Of a stretch of 64,000 nucleotides of DNA, positions 38,394 to 52,200 are shown in pieces. The notes beneath the pieces were generated by a model that was not told the origin of the DNA, did no database searches, and worked only from the letters and a program-made list of their open reading frames with translations. The stretch spans positions 562,762 to 626,761 of the forward strand of contig VZRZ01008561.1 of the NCBI GenBank assembly GCA_013398175.1. The letters run 5' to 3'. This DNA comes from Climacteris rufus (taxonomy: Eukaryota; Chordata; Aves; Passeriformes; Climacteridae). The stretch's first letter is position 1. Each line of letters starts with the position of its first letter. The translations under genes were made by a program, and so were the position numbers.

Positions 38394-41300
38394 CTTCCCA
38401 AATCTTTCTGGATGTTTTTGTTCAGGAATAAAACCACTTGTCTTTTTAAAGTTTTCTACTTGCTTTTGAATGGCTTTTCCCCAGCACTTTACTGGAGAAA
38501 AGATGACCTGCTTTGCTAAACCCTACCATCTGCCACATTTACAAATAATTTTAATTTGGCCAGGGTGCAGTTATACTAACAGACACAATTTGGGTTTTGC
38601 CTGTATAAACAAGATCAAAATAATTTCGTAACTCATTAGGGAAGCATATGACAACTTTAAACAATTGCAATTGTAGAATAGTTCCTTTGGTCATGATGTT
38701 AATACGATCTGGCCTGCTACACACAAGAAAAAAGAACATCTGAAGAGAGTGCATTGTAATTTGGATTGTAATTATAGTACAGTCAAAGCCAAGAGGAGCA
38801 GAGCAGGATTGGTGTTCGTGCTGGTTATGGGGTGCCATCTACCAGGGAGGAAATTCTAGGTGAGGCTAAGGTGAACTTAGGACACCTTCAAGTATCCATT
38901 TTACATGTTGCTACTTGCTTTTTGGTATATGAGAACACTCAGTACCCAGCTCCTGGTGCTCTTTGTATGAGTGAACACAGCCACTGCACCAAAAAGTATC
39001 CTGAATACAAAGAGCATACAATTATTTTTTTAAGACATTCAGCAAGTCATCATCCTGTCTTGTAGAACTAGAAAGTCATCTTGTAAGAGGACTAGAATAG
39101 TAAATCTAATTGAAAATATCTTAAGATCTTTGCTGAATTACGAAATTCAGGCTCAGCTATTCCTAGCATGTGATGGTTTTTTTGACCAAGGGAAAATGCA
39201 GATCAGAGCATCACATACTTTGAGAAAAATAAGAAAAAATCCTGCATTCTTGTTCTATGTCAAGGTCTAACATTAAAACCACAGCCTGACAAGGCTGGTA
39301 TTGTCAGTGTAGAAGTGTTAGAGGAACAGCTTGAGAAAACTGCAGAAGTGACTAGACAATTGTTGCCCAGTTCATTTTCTGTCTCATTTACTGTATGAAT
39401 GCATTATGATGAAAGCTCACTCATTCTATTCAAGAAATTGGTATATCTTATGCAAACCATAAACCAGGCTGCATGTTACCTGCTAAAAATCAAATAATCT
39501 TGGAGAAGAATATGCTAACTTTAACCAGAAGGATATACTAACTTCAAAAACATGTTTTCTTCACATGGACTGGTTGTCATAAAACTTAATCTTTTCAGTA
39601 CATCAGTTGGCTTCATTACAGTGTTCTTGATAGTATATTGTGATTAAACTGCAGAATCCACAAGTGGTTCAGCAGAAGGGTTATAGAGTACTAAATTATG
39701 AAGGACACAGTGTTAAATCTATCAAAGGATAAAGGAGTAAAAATATCCTTTCATTATAAATTAACAATGAGATGTTAAACATCAGAACTGCCTAGAAAAG
39801 CAAATCAGGCACTCTGGGAAGCATATTAAATAGACATAGTCCACTTTTATGCTGCCCTGAAACATGGCAACTCATTGCATGTTCTTTGCCTGGTAAGGAG
39901 TCTAGATAACAAATGTAAATGGGGAAAATGCTAAATTTGCTGTAGAACTGAAAGCTAGATTTTTAAATGAGGTTTAGAACAGATAATATTATTTTGAAAC
40001 CAGGTAATATTTTATTTAATGGGAATATTTTAATGTTATTTAGCTTTAATTTCCTGCGATGGATACTTATTACAGACTGCAGGTGTCCTGTCGGCATCAA
40101 CTATGAATTCAAAGCAAGACAAAAACAGTTATGCCTCTCACTCTGCAAATATTCACACACATGATTGAGTCCAGTTCATGTCAGGGAAATTCTCAGTCAC
40201 ACTGGATTGATAATCAGTGAGATCTTCATGAATGAGATATAATGTCATGCAATCTTACCTGGAAAAACAAAGATTAGAGGTACATCTTTCATAGAAATGC
40301 TCTGAAATGTATGATCACAGTGGAAGACTTACCTGAAAGTAATTATTTTTTGTTGACATGATTACTAATTACTGCTGTTAAGTGCTATAGGAGATGCAAA
40401 TGTTAGAGAGTTTAGAGAGATTCTACACTGAAAGATTAACCCTTACTTAATAATAGGGATAAAGATGTTATATATGTTTCTTTCAAGAGGTTTTGGGTTG
40501 TGAGAGTTAATCTACATATGTGGTGTTATGAAAAAAAGTCAAGCAATCCGACAGGATACAGCCTTGGACAGTTTGTGTCCAAAACCAAATGTTATCTATG
40601 GGTAGGAAATTTCCTGTCACAGTATTTTTCACTCTTTATCTGACCATTTCATTGTAATAGGAATTGTATGAACAAAAACAATCACATATTTAAAAAAATA
40701 TGTTATTATAGCTTCACCCACGCACATAATTAGACCTTACTTTATAGAGATAGACAATTTGGCTACACCAAACAGATTGTGTTTTTCCCAAGGGAAAATA
40801 AGTTTCTATAGATTTATATAGTTGTTTCTAAATTAACTCAGTCATTTTGAAGCCTATAACATTAAGATTTTCAGGATCAGTTATTTTAACTGCAGGTTGC
40901 CAGTATACTTCTAGGGGTACAAATAGTATAGCATGCTTAACAAAAAAAATGCTGGTTTCCTAACTAAGATGTAACATTTATTTATGAATGATCTATTTTC
41001 CAGCTTACAGTAAATTTCTCTTGGTGTTGGAAAATTCCAGCCTAATATTCACCTCTTTTAAACCAGTTTGACAAGGGCCCAAGAAAATTTTGAACATCAA
41101 ATTCAGTGCTTTGAAGTGACCTGTTCTTTTAACTCTGCCACACCAAAAGCTCTGATGATCAACCAGACATACACACTCATTGTATTAGTGGTGGGTTATA
41201 CATAGAAAGGCCCATCATATTTTTAATTTAAAAGAAATTTAAGTAAGTTCAGACCTTGCCCAGGTAGCCTGTTTGGATGATATCAAATTCACCATTATAC

Positions 41301-44300
41301 TTATGCCTTATCAAAATAAGATCTCATTACAGTTTAAATCACGATAGTTCACACTGGAAATCCATTTAAAATGAGCAGAGAAAACTGTCTCAACAAGCAA
41401 ACATACTAAAGAAAATTAAGAATAGAAATTAAGTTTTATTTTAAAAAAGGTGATTTTTTTCTTTGCAGAAAGACAGACTTTTAAGCCAAATGTTTCAACA
41501 AAGAAAACAAAACCAGGGTAATTTTCATGTGGAAGTGGACTTTTGAGGATGTTCTTTTTAACCTTTCTTTCTAGAGGTTAAAAAAAAAAGAGCTCACCCA
41601 TATCATCTTCACAGAAACAGAAGCTTTAGTGTGGGTTTCTACAACCCCAATACTAAAGGACCAGGCTTTCAAACTGAGGGCTGTAACATCTCAGATTTCC
41701 CAAGCACAGGAATGGAGAAAGACAAGCAGCCCAAATGGGTTATAGGTAAAACCCCTTTATTTAAACAGGACAGTAATGTGCATGAAGGGTGGAAGAAAAC
41801 GAAGGGTATTGTGGGACTGGGAGAAATAAAATAACTAAGGAGTAATTTTGCTAATCTTTTCAGCACTAAAACTTTATAAGGATCCTAATAAATATGTTTA
41901 GGAGTAGACTATCAGCCTCTAAAAATGACATCAAAGGATATTTTAATGATGTCTTGAATTTTAAGTATATAAAATCCTCAGTACCCTCTTTGGCTAACAG
42001 GGCCTCTAAGACAGAGGAGAATTGCAGAGGCAAAAATAAAAATTAAATTGCATTAAGAACTTAACACACCAGCAGATCCACTCCTCAGGCTTGGCAATTA
42101 GAGCAAAGGGATGCAGAGGTAACATTTGTTTCCCTGAGTGGGAGAGTGACTCTGGTTAGTGCTGCTGGCATACAGAACTTTGATTCATGCTGGACAGAAA
42201 TTGAAGGTTTTTATATTTTTGAATAAACTTCTGTTCACACTGGTGGCTAACTTTATACGGAGATGCTCTTTTGGATGTTCTTGCATTTTCATTTTTGAGG
42301 GAAAGGTGAAGGATTAAATCTCTGTGGAAGACACTGTAACTAATTCTCATACATAATTGCATATGCATAGAGTGAGCAAGAATCCCTCTTGCAGAGCAGA
42401 AATTGAATTGAGAGGGCCACATAATAAAATTACATGTGATTATTGCAATCTTGAGTATTTAATTACAATTTTTAACCCATGGGCTCTCAGACTCCCCCAG
42501 TGGAGTTATAATCAAACTGTGTCCCTATTGGGAGGGAAAATCCAGCGTTCATAACAAAAAAGATGACTGCAGCAAATGAAGTGGTTTTTTACAAGCAATG
42601 CCAACATGAAAATATTTGAGGCTTCTATGGCTGGAGATAAATACCTTGCAAAACCAGGATGAATAAATGCTTTAACTATTTCTTTGCTGCAAAGGATGTT
42701 GCTCTGTCACACTCTCCGGTTAAATTCTGTTCTGGCAGCATTCACATTGCAGCGTTGTCTGAGTTATGATCTGATATCAAAGTCTCAGCCAGGCTACCTT
42801 GTCTTTTTTGGGTGCAGATGGCAGGGCTCAGACTCTCTGGAAATCCTGGGGTGTGGAGCCAATCCGCTGTTTCTGTCTCCAGGCTGATACCATAAAGGCT
42901 TTGTGAATACTGAAGCAGGAGAAAAGATGAACCATTTTCTCTGTTCTCTACAAAAACTGGGAAAGAGGTGAGTGTTCTTCCTGAAACAGCAGCATCTGCA
43001 AGGTAAAAAGAAGCCAGAATTACACTGAGAAAGTCAAGAGAGGAAGAAATAGCCTCAGGCAAGTGTTAGGAAGACAGAGGGGACCTCAAACAGACTATCA
43101 GGGAGACTCTTGGGATGAATGGGAAATCTAGTGGCAGCAGAAAGCTCTTGTATTGTTGAGCTATTGTTTGGCTTCAACAGCTTCTCATTTCCAATTCTTT
43201 TTCTGCCACTGTGTGAGATACGATGATGCACAAAACATACTTTCAGTACCAAAGTGGGGAGGATGCCAATCACACAGCAAAGTCTTCAGCTGCAGCAGCA
43301 CAGACTTTCTGGAACTCCTTCACTTTGTTCTAAAAACAAGAACAGCCAACACAAGTCAGCCCAAGGGGCTGCCTGGCCCTTTATCCCGGCTTTGCCAGCA
43401 GGCAGTGGCAGATACCTCAGAAAGAATATAAAAAGCATTGTCAGAAATACTTCACTGTCCATATTCCAGCATCCAGCAGCTCAGACACTTGCTGAAGCAG
43501 TGCTGATGCCTCTGTGTGTAACAGCCCTCACTGGATTTGCAGCTAAGAAGTCTCCACTATTTACATGAACATTCTTTTCCCCCAGAACCTTCTCTTTCTC
43601 ATTGGACAGCACAATATTGTTCAAAATCTGCCACATGGGGTGGCATGTATCCAGAGGATAAAATCACCTTTACTTCCATCCTTGAGGCTGATTAAATTAC
43701 AAAAAGTTACCACCTTCTAGACTCTATACACTGTTTCAGTTGCCTGAAGCAAACAGTGAATTCACTGCATACAGAGAAAGTTCAAGGAGAGCATCTGAGG
43801 TAATCTCAATAGAAAAATCTTCAGTAAAATAAAATTTAAACAAAGAAACAACATGCCTCACACAAAGGGGTTCCAATGAATACTTTTGCAAAAACATTTA
43901 TTATTTCTAAATTATTGCAGGTTGTCTGATGAAAGTAGGATTGTGAAAAAGAAACAAACAAAAAAATCAGTTTGACATGTGGATACATTAAATCCATGGA
44001 CAGAGAACAATTTAAACAGAGTTAGGATTGTTTCCTACACAAGGATATTTATGCTGGCAATAATCTTCCTAGGCATCTGAAAGTTAAGATATTTTACTAG
44101 GTGTCTTCTTTACTTACATCACTTAACCCATAAAACTTGTGTTTGCTCTTTTCTTTAAAATGTACTCTTGCTTTCCTTCCCCTCCTTCCATCAGACAAGA
44201 AAAAAGTACTTTTGGGGAACTCTTTTTACTTAAAATACACAAAGACCTTTCCTGATCAATATTTCTATTGACATTTCTACAGTCATTAACATTCTGTGTT

Positions 44301-44936
44301 TGTTGTTCTCATAGCTTTCATTTGTTTGTATGTGAAATAAAGCATGTTTTGCCCATAAGACTGATAAGTTAAGTTTGAGAAGTGTGTGCTACAATCTGGT
44401 GCCAACTGCCTTCAACTAAGACTGTGACATTAGATGACCAACAGATAAAATGTAATCATCTGTATTGTGTGTGTATGTTTTCATTTAAACAAAATAGCAT
44501 TCAAAATATTTACTAGAAAGTAAAGGACCATTTCAGCACAAGGAGGTAGTCTGAGAGTGTTTTAAAGCAGGAGGAAATGCATACATAGGAAAAGAATAAA
44601 TGATTAAGGCAAAGTTAAAAAGGATTTGCATTTGAATTCAGTGTTAAACCTAATTTGCCCTTTGTATGTGCTTCTGAACTGAGGAATGACAAAAATACAG
44701 GTTTCTGACTCTGGAAAATGGTGTCTTTTCACATTTTGCACACTAATTCAATGGATATTCTTATGTTACAGTTACTTATAACACTTACCTGTCTCTCACT
44801 TAAAGGAAAATACTAAAAAAATAAAAAAATGTTCACTGCACACTACATGTTAACATAAAAGTTTTTGGTTTTCTTTAAAACTAAAACTCCTTCCTGAACA
44901 AAGTTTTTTTTAATTTATCCTTCAACTCCACTGTTT
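38394..44936. other. Unique AT-rich DNA, no gene seen
   Basis: More than 6 kb without a repeat family or exon that I recognise. The largest frames are 106 codons (minus, 42742-43062) and 104 codons (plus, 43254-43568), with no known domain. Confidence 0.5.
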
Positions 44937-44990
44937 GTATATGTACATATATCCATATATCCATGTATATCTGTATGTATCTGCAGATAT
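44937..44990 (+). repeat. Degenerate ATATCC/ATGTAT short tandem repeat
   Basis: About 54 bases of imperfect atatcc, atgtat and tgtatc units. It lies about 12 bases before the 5' edge of the next CR1. Confidence 0.8.
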
Positions 44991-45002
44991 TGCCCACCAG
45001 GA

Positions 45003-45490
45003 TTGCTGCATTCAGCTCTGGGTCCTCCAGCATGGGAAGGACATGGTCCCAGAAGAGGGTACAAAGATGATCAGATTACAGCACCTCTCCTGTAAGGACA
45101 GGCTGAGGGAGTTGTCCTGTTCAGCCTCGAGAGGAGAAGGCCCTGGGGAGACCTTACAGCACCTTCTAGTACTTGTTGGGGCTACAAGAAGACTGGAGAG
45201 GGGCTGTTCACAAGGGCATGGAGTGATAGGACAAGGTGATTTGACTTTAAAATGAAAGAGAGTAGGATTAGATTAGCTACAAGAAATAATTCTTTACTGT
45301 GAGGGTAGTGAGACCCCGGCACAAGCTACCCAGAGAGGTGGTGGAAGCCCTGTCCCTGGAATTGTTCAAGGCCAGGTTGGATGGGGCTTTGAGCAACCTG
45401 GGCTAGTGGAAAGCATCTCTGCCCTTGGCAGGGGGAATGGAATGTGATGATCTTAAGGTCCCTTCCAACCCAAACCATTTTGGGATTGTA
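45003..45490 (+). mobile_element. CR1 LINE, 3' part
   Basis: A 5'-truncated CR1 of about 490 bases. Marks are 'tgctgcattcagctctgggt', 'acaaagatgatcagatt', 'cacctctcctgtaaggacag', 'tgttcagcctcgagaggag', 'actgtgagggtagtgagac', 'acccagagaggtggtggaag', 'caaggccaggttggatgggg', 'gagcaacctgggctagtgga' and 'ttaaggtcccttccaaccca', ending at ccattttgggattgt. No open reading frame of use remains. Confidence 0.92.
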
Positions 45491-48400
45491 CATAGACCTG
45501 GGAGCATAAGATGATACCTTCTCTGTGAGAGCAGCTAGAGCTTAGATTTGGTCAGGGACAAAAGTCTCAGAATGGCCAGTAAGAACATCTAAAATGGTCT
45601 TTTCCTCAGTATATTTCTGTCTCTTAAAAGAGCCAAAAAGGGTGATATAATGTGTATACTAAATCCTTATGTTCGTGCACTTATATCAAAATACATTGGT
45701 TTAACCAAATGGAAACTATCTTAAAAAGAATAAACAGATTTGATTATTCTTTTGGGCAACTACTTAGAATTAGTAGGATTATTTGTCAGACTTATTGGGA
45801 CCCTTCCAGACCTACACACAGCACAACAAAGTCTGATTTGCAATCAGTTTACAGTACACAGACAATATAGTAGACTAACCAGAAGCAAGCAAATCACTGT
45901 AGCTGATTAACAAAAGGCATCAGAGGACAACCTGAAACTATTGTTGGATACTTCTATTCTATGTTTGTGCTCTACTTGTTCTGATTGGCCACACAATAAT
46001 AATAGCAATAAGTAACTTGGCATTTCCATAATGTTGTTCTTCCTTAGCTCAGAATGGTTCTTTTCAGGTTTACTTCAGATAAAACAGGTCAATACCCAAC
46101 AGACTGGGGGCAATCAGGCCAAAATTACTCATTCAAGACTTCATTTTCATGTGTGTTCTTGATGTTATCAGTTGCACACAACCCTACCTTCACCTGCTTT
46201 TAATTCCTCTGAGTAAATGGAGCAAGAGAAAGTCTCTGGATTGGATACGAAATGGCTCTCTGAGAATATATTTTTGACGTTTTGTTGGTGTTGTCTTTAA
46301 TTTGCCATTTGCTACTAGCTAATCCTGCAGGTTAACAACTGAGCAGAGAGAAAACCAGTTAAGAAGTGGAATGTGAAGATAAACTAGGTTTTAGAGAATA
46401 TAAACTACTGCTTGCCCCTGCAAATAATAGGTGGGCATCAACCACCTCATTCTTAGGCTGAAAAACCTTCTGCAGCACAAGTGCAAATCACCTCAGGTTA
46501 TTCAAATATGTCTGATTTATTTATTTTCATGAGTTCAAAATGTTTGTAGTGCAATTGTGTGTTACTATAACCTTTGCCTCTGTTGGAAGAGGACTGAAAC
46601 CTGCACTGAAGGCTTTGGAATACCTGGTAATCTGGGGATTGCATACAAGTTTTCTATAAGCATACAGTTAAGTCTGTGAGTACTGAAACAAATAAGGTTG
46701 GGCTTACTATGACTTTGTGCAATGGTTAGATGGATCCTTAGGAGTTCTTGGCATTGTGAGCTCAGACTGAAACTTTTGACAGAGATGTTAATGTTGAAGC
46801 GTTTTCTTTAACTGTCACATCAAAAGGCTCTCTCCTATGTGGCCTCACATCCTCCCATTGCTGTTAATCCTGTGGGGACATAAAATGTCTCAGTGTTAAC
46901 TGCTGACAAACAAAGGAAAAACAATAGGGCTCTAAAACAAAAGACAAAATCCCACAAGCCTGTTTCTTTAGGAAACCAGGGGTTAAGAGCATATCTGCTG
47001 AACTTTTTTATTTCTGAATTCCTTGTATTTTTGTCAGGAGGCTCAGGACAAAATAGAGGCAACCCAGATAATTTGCATTCTGTCAATTGAATTGCTATTC
47101 CCTATCTAGCAATTCTTGGGTAGAGACTCAAACTTCTGATTAATTGGCTGGAAAATCCCTGCTTCATCTTACCTAGCAACATAAATTCTTAGGACAGTTG
47201 ATGTGCTTGGATTATCTACCTTCAGATGTAGAAAGGGATCTGTTGCTCTGTAGTTAAAAAGAGAGCCTGTAGGAGCACAGCCTTTGCATGAGCTGTGCTG
47301 CTGACAGGGGAAGGAGGCAGAGCAGGAAGGAGTCTTGGAAGGAAATCTGGAGTTGAGACACATCTTTTGCTTTAGCAGGGTGAACCCATAGGAATTTCAA
47401 TAGAGCAGCAAAACCTGTTGCCCACAGTGAGATAACTTTGAAGAAACAGTTGTGAATGGAAACCCATGGGAATTTCTTGTCCTTTAAGCAGGTTTTTCCT
47501 GTATATGGAATTACCCTGCCCCTTATTACTACTCTCTTTCTTATTATCTCCCATGCACAGAGAGGACATAAATATTGTTGAAATGTCAGTCTTGATCATC
47601 ATCAGCTGTTCATTCTCTCTGAGCCTCAGACTCCATTTTCACATGCAACCCCTTCTGGTATCCCAGGACAATTCACTGAACTTAAGTGTGTAATCTAATA
47701 AGATCACAGAACAGACAGAATTAAAGGATTAAAAGCAGAACTGTTGAAAATATTATATTTTCTAAAAAAAAAAAAATTAAAAATAAATTTAAAAGTCTGT
47801 ATCTCTATTGATTTGAAGCTGACTCTCATTTAGGTCCCAAATAGAAATAAATTGATATTTAAAAAATTGTTATTTCTTCTGAGCTGAAAAATAAATAATG
47901 TTTATGGTATTCTTAAAAAATACAGCACCTTTTCTTTGTTCATTATTATTCTAAGCCATGCATGGAATATAAATCTTTCTAATGTTTTCCACTGGAAATT
48001 CCTTTTTCTCTCAATGACACTTGGAAATTTTGAAATAAAATAACACAGGTACCATCTTTTTCCTGAATACTTTTTATTGAAACACTTATAAGTGTTGTCT
48101 TTGTCTGTAGCTCAATCTGTTCTAGAAACAGGGATTTTCTAACAAAAAACAAAACACCAGTCATCACTCTCTTCAAATGGTATCACTTTGCATTTAAGAT
48201 CAACCAGCCTTTTGTTTCAGATTTAGACCAATCCAGTACCAAGGGCTTCACCAATTTGATGTTATAGGGGTTTGGCATATAAAATCAAAGTTTTGAGTCC
48301 AATGTAGCCTTTGATCACTTGTGACCTCAAAACGCTGTCCAGCAATCAAATGCAGATGTGAAACTTCAGAACTTCACTCTGTTCCAATTAAATGAATGAG

Positions 48401-48648
48401 TTCGGTTTTCCAATCTGTTCTTCATGAGAATCTGTCCTTTTGTTATTTAGTATCACTCAGTACTTTCTAATAAGGAATTCAGATTAAAACTCATTCTAAT
48501 AAAGAATGCAGAATTTAATTAGCAAAAGGGTTAGGAGGAAGGCTGTTTTACAAATTTTATAAAATAAAGTCAGACTTGGTGCAGAATAAAATTATTGTAT
48601 TCCAAGTCTATGCTCCTTTTTACTAAGACTTTTAAATAGAATTCATTG
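45491..48648. other. Unique DNA, no gene seen
   Basis: Low-copy sequence. An A13 run followed by an AT-rich patch lies at about 47765-47790. No exon or repeat family recognised. Confidence 0.5.
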
Positions 48649-48665
48649 AAAAAAAAAAAAAAAAA
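48649..48665 (+). repeat. A17 homopolymer
   Basis: Seventeen A residues end two bases before the start of the second LTR. The tract could mark the target site (A-rich) or the tail of an older retroelement; nothing upstream is recognisable. Confidence 0.95.
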
Positions 48666-48667
48666 CC

Positions 48668-49254
48668 TGCTGGTTTTGGCTGAGATAAAGTTAATTTTCT
48701 CCATACTAGGCCTATAGGGCTGTGTTTTGGATCTGTGCTGGAAACAGTGCTGATAACACAGGGATGTTTTAGTTACTGCTGAGCAGTGCTGACACAGAGT
48801 CAAGGCCTTTCCTGCTCCTCACCCCACCACCGAGGAGGCTGGGGGTGCACAAGGATTTGGGAGGGGACACAGCCAGGAGAGCTGACCCCAACTGACCCAA
48901 GGGACATCCCACACCATGTGGCATCATGCTCAGCACATACAACTGGGGTAAGAATAGGGAAGTGGGGAACATTCTGAGTGATGCTTTTTGTCTGCCCAAG
49001 TCACTGTTATGTGTGATGGAGCCCTGCTTTCCTGGGGGTGGCTGAACACCTGCCTGCCCATGGGAAGTGGTGAATGAATTCCTTGTTTGGCTTTGCTGGC
49101 ATGTGTGGCTTTTGCTTTACCTGTTGAATTGTCTTTATCTCAACCCAGGATTTTTCTCACTTTTACCCTTATGGTTCCCTCCCTCACCCCACCAGGGCAG
49201 AGTGAGTGAGCAGCAGTGTGGGGCTGAGTTGCCAACTGGGGTTAAACTGCAACA
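48668..49254 (+). mobile_element. Solo LTR of ERVL-type element, intact length
   Basis: About 587 bases from tgctggttttggctgag to ggggttaaactgcaaca. It has the same family marks as the split LTR at 27546-28983: agttaattttctccatact, 'gggctgtgttttggatctgt', 'gacacagagtcaaggccttt', 'ggctgggggtgcacaaggat', 'atcatgctcagcacatacaa', 'aagtcactgttatgtgtgat', 'tgaatgaattccttgtttgg' and 'tttatctcaacccaggattt'. No internal retroviral genes adjoin it. The position of the ATTAAA hexamer in the other copy here reads gttgaa. I cannot find a convincing target duplication (aaacc before, atctt after). The family is common in songbirds by recall. Confidence 0.85.
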
Positions 49255-52200
49255 ATCTTGAATATTTAAAATTAACACCCCTCATCTTCATATAGAGACT
49301 TACATACCCAGACATATTTTCAAAGACTTTTTTTTCCAAGTAGTAATATGGAGGTACAGAACCAAAACTCTGCTAGGAGAAGAACTGGAAAGACATATTT
49401 TTGTTTTTCAGGTTCAATCATGAATGGACTTCAAGGAAATGACAAACCACTTTTCACAGTGGATTTAATTGATGATTCTTATTATAAGACAGTTTTGGTG
49501 TCTTACTACACTGAAGTTTAGAAACTGTCTTATTTCTAGCCTTAATGTGTTTAAAGATAACATCATTTTTTTCTGATGCCACTATTTCTTTTAGAATAAA
49601 TAGCTCTTCACAACACTCATGCTGATCCCCAAGACATACTTAGAAACTCCCATCTCATCATAGTGTTCATTCTGCAAGGAAAAATAATCTTCACTAACTG
49701 TGGCCAGGATTTGTCCTACAAGGCTTACATTAAAAAGCCTGCTCCCTACATGGAGGCTGACTTGGTTTGATGGTTGAATTGCTCTATTATTAGCATTTGA
49801 TAATTTAGGAATAAGTAAATATGGGGTATGTGCGGAATCTTAAGGGAATAATATGCTGTATTTTCTCAGAGATTAAGAGTATCTTTGTTGTCTAGTGCAA
49901 AAATGTCTCTTTGGTTTGTCTCTCTCTTCCCTTCTTTCATAACACCATGATCAGCTAGTTTTTGCATTGAAAACTACAGAAGATAGTGACCAAGAGAACT
50001 AAAGATTACCATCTGTTAAGATGATAGTCACAGGAATAAATTTGGAGTATGTTAGAATTCTTTTTACTATTCCACATAATTTAACATGTTTTCTATGTTT
50101 TTATGCTGTAAAAGTAATTGCTTCAATGTCTTTTGTGTGGAATGTACAGTAAATCTTTTCCCAAGTACTCATATGACACAGCAAGCTTAGGCCTCTTGGT
50201 TGATTTCAACCACATCTAAATAGGAAAATAGCTGGATTTGGAGGTATGTATTCTCTGTACTGATGAATAGTGTTGGTAAGTATTACTGGTAGGAGAAGCG
50301 GTCTCGTTTTTGTGATCTCAGCATGGTAAATCAGCAAGTTTCCTTTTTAGATAAAGGAGATTTTGGAATGCATTATTACTTAAGGTCCGTTTGATGTATC
50401 TTTGACATATATTTGATAGACAGGTCACATATCTGTTAAATACCTCCATGTTTCATTCCTGTGTCTTTACCTCATTCCGATCTACCTTGGTGAAAGTGGT
50501 GTGCCCACATTTACAGCTGTGGGGATCTACCTGAGCAAAACCTGAATAAGTAACCTACAAGCTGTTGCTTTTTGATTTAAATTTGAAATGAGGTCTGAAA
50601 AGTTCATACTTACTCGTAATATTACACTTCATTACATTTCTGTTCAAACAGAACATACCAAAAATGCTATGTGGTTTCAACACAAATCCTGCACCAGTTC
50701 CAGTCATGTCAATTTCCAAAAAAATCACTGTAAACTTTTTGAAACTTTCAAGATGGAAGGAATTTGTATCCAAATAAAAATATCAATATCAGTATGAGCT
50801 TCATGCTGTGGTCATTCAGTGGACATGTCACATTGTTCCTGGAGAAAGTCCTGCAAGTCCTACTCAAATATGATCTCAACAGCCATCTCAATACATTGCT
50901 CTGCTGGGTTGCTCGAGTCAATGAAAATCATGTCAGAAATGGAGCTAGATTGCCTGGTTGCTAAGTAGTACTCATAGGAGATGGTCACAAATCCCATTCT
51001 AATAGTTTGTGACTCTAGCTCATTTGCACACTGAGGCTCTATCTTGAAAATTTTATGCCTGAGACAGAGCTTTCCAATAGTATTAACTTTTATCCAGTTG
51101 ATAGAAACATCTGTAAGAACATCCACAACTCTCACAGAAGAGAGTGAGAAACGAAATTCCAAGGCTCTCTCCATCCCTGCGTATTCATGTGTGTCTTGGA
51201 ATCCAGGCCAAGGATTTGGCTCATTGTTTGCTATAGCCCTATTAGTGATTTCTTTTTCAGAGAATGACAAGCATTCTGAGCACACCTAAATCCATCCTGC
51301 CCTTGCCCTGAAGGTAGCTTATTCTCTTCTTAAACCTGTCTTTGGATAGTTTGAACAAATAGTAGCTCAGGCTAGTTATGACCTGTTTTTGCCCTATTTT
51401 AATTGTCTTGACAATTATCTGGGCTTCTAAAATTTTTCTCACATGATTCACATATGCCTTTCTTCTGCCCAGTGTGCCAATTGTATGTGTGTGAAAGAAA
51501 ACTCAAGGCAGGATGTAGACACACTCTTTCCCTTAACAGAAAATGATAATATTTCAAAGTTATATAGACATTTGTCTTTACTACACAGTATGCAGCAGTT
51601 GGTTTTCTTTCTCATTTCGTATTTACATTAGGTCTTTTGCATCAACAGTGTAGCTATTGCTTATATTTGGTGGGGAATTCAGTAGTGTGACAGCTTCAGA
51701 TGGCCTATCTTCTTCAGGGCGGTTGGTATCTTACTGACAACAACTGGCAGTTTTCAAAAGGGAACATTTTGCTGAGCAAAAAGCAAAGCAAATGGAACTA
51801 TATCTCTAAAAGAAATCTAAGCCTAAAATTTAACAGTAGTAATGGCTATGATAATAACAGTGCATTAAATTCAAGAAATGAGCAATCAGCAGGATTATGG
51901 ACCCCTAAGAGGTTTTTATTACTGATGCCATGTACAGAGACACATCTGAAAAGTTGACACATCATTTTTAGTACTCTGCTAAGTATCAGAGTGCTTAATC
52001 CACTCTACAGCCTAAATGGAATAGTCAGAGGCTGTTAAGTGAAGCAAGTTCTCTGACTCAAGTCACAGGAGAGATCTGTGGCAGACCCAAGAAAAAAGCC
52101 AGCTGTGCTGTGGGATAGGGTCAGGTTTACAGAATTTGTAAATATCTTCTCCTGACCTGTTTCTCAGTAGTAAAATAGGGTGTCTTATCTGAACAAACCT

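Noticed and set aside
27546..49254. The two LTRs as ends of one provirus
   Set aside because: They are strongly diverged from each other and the 20 kb between holds CR1, SINE and unique DNA but no retroviral genes. Each is better explained as a separate solo LTR.
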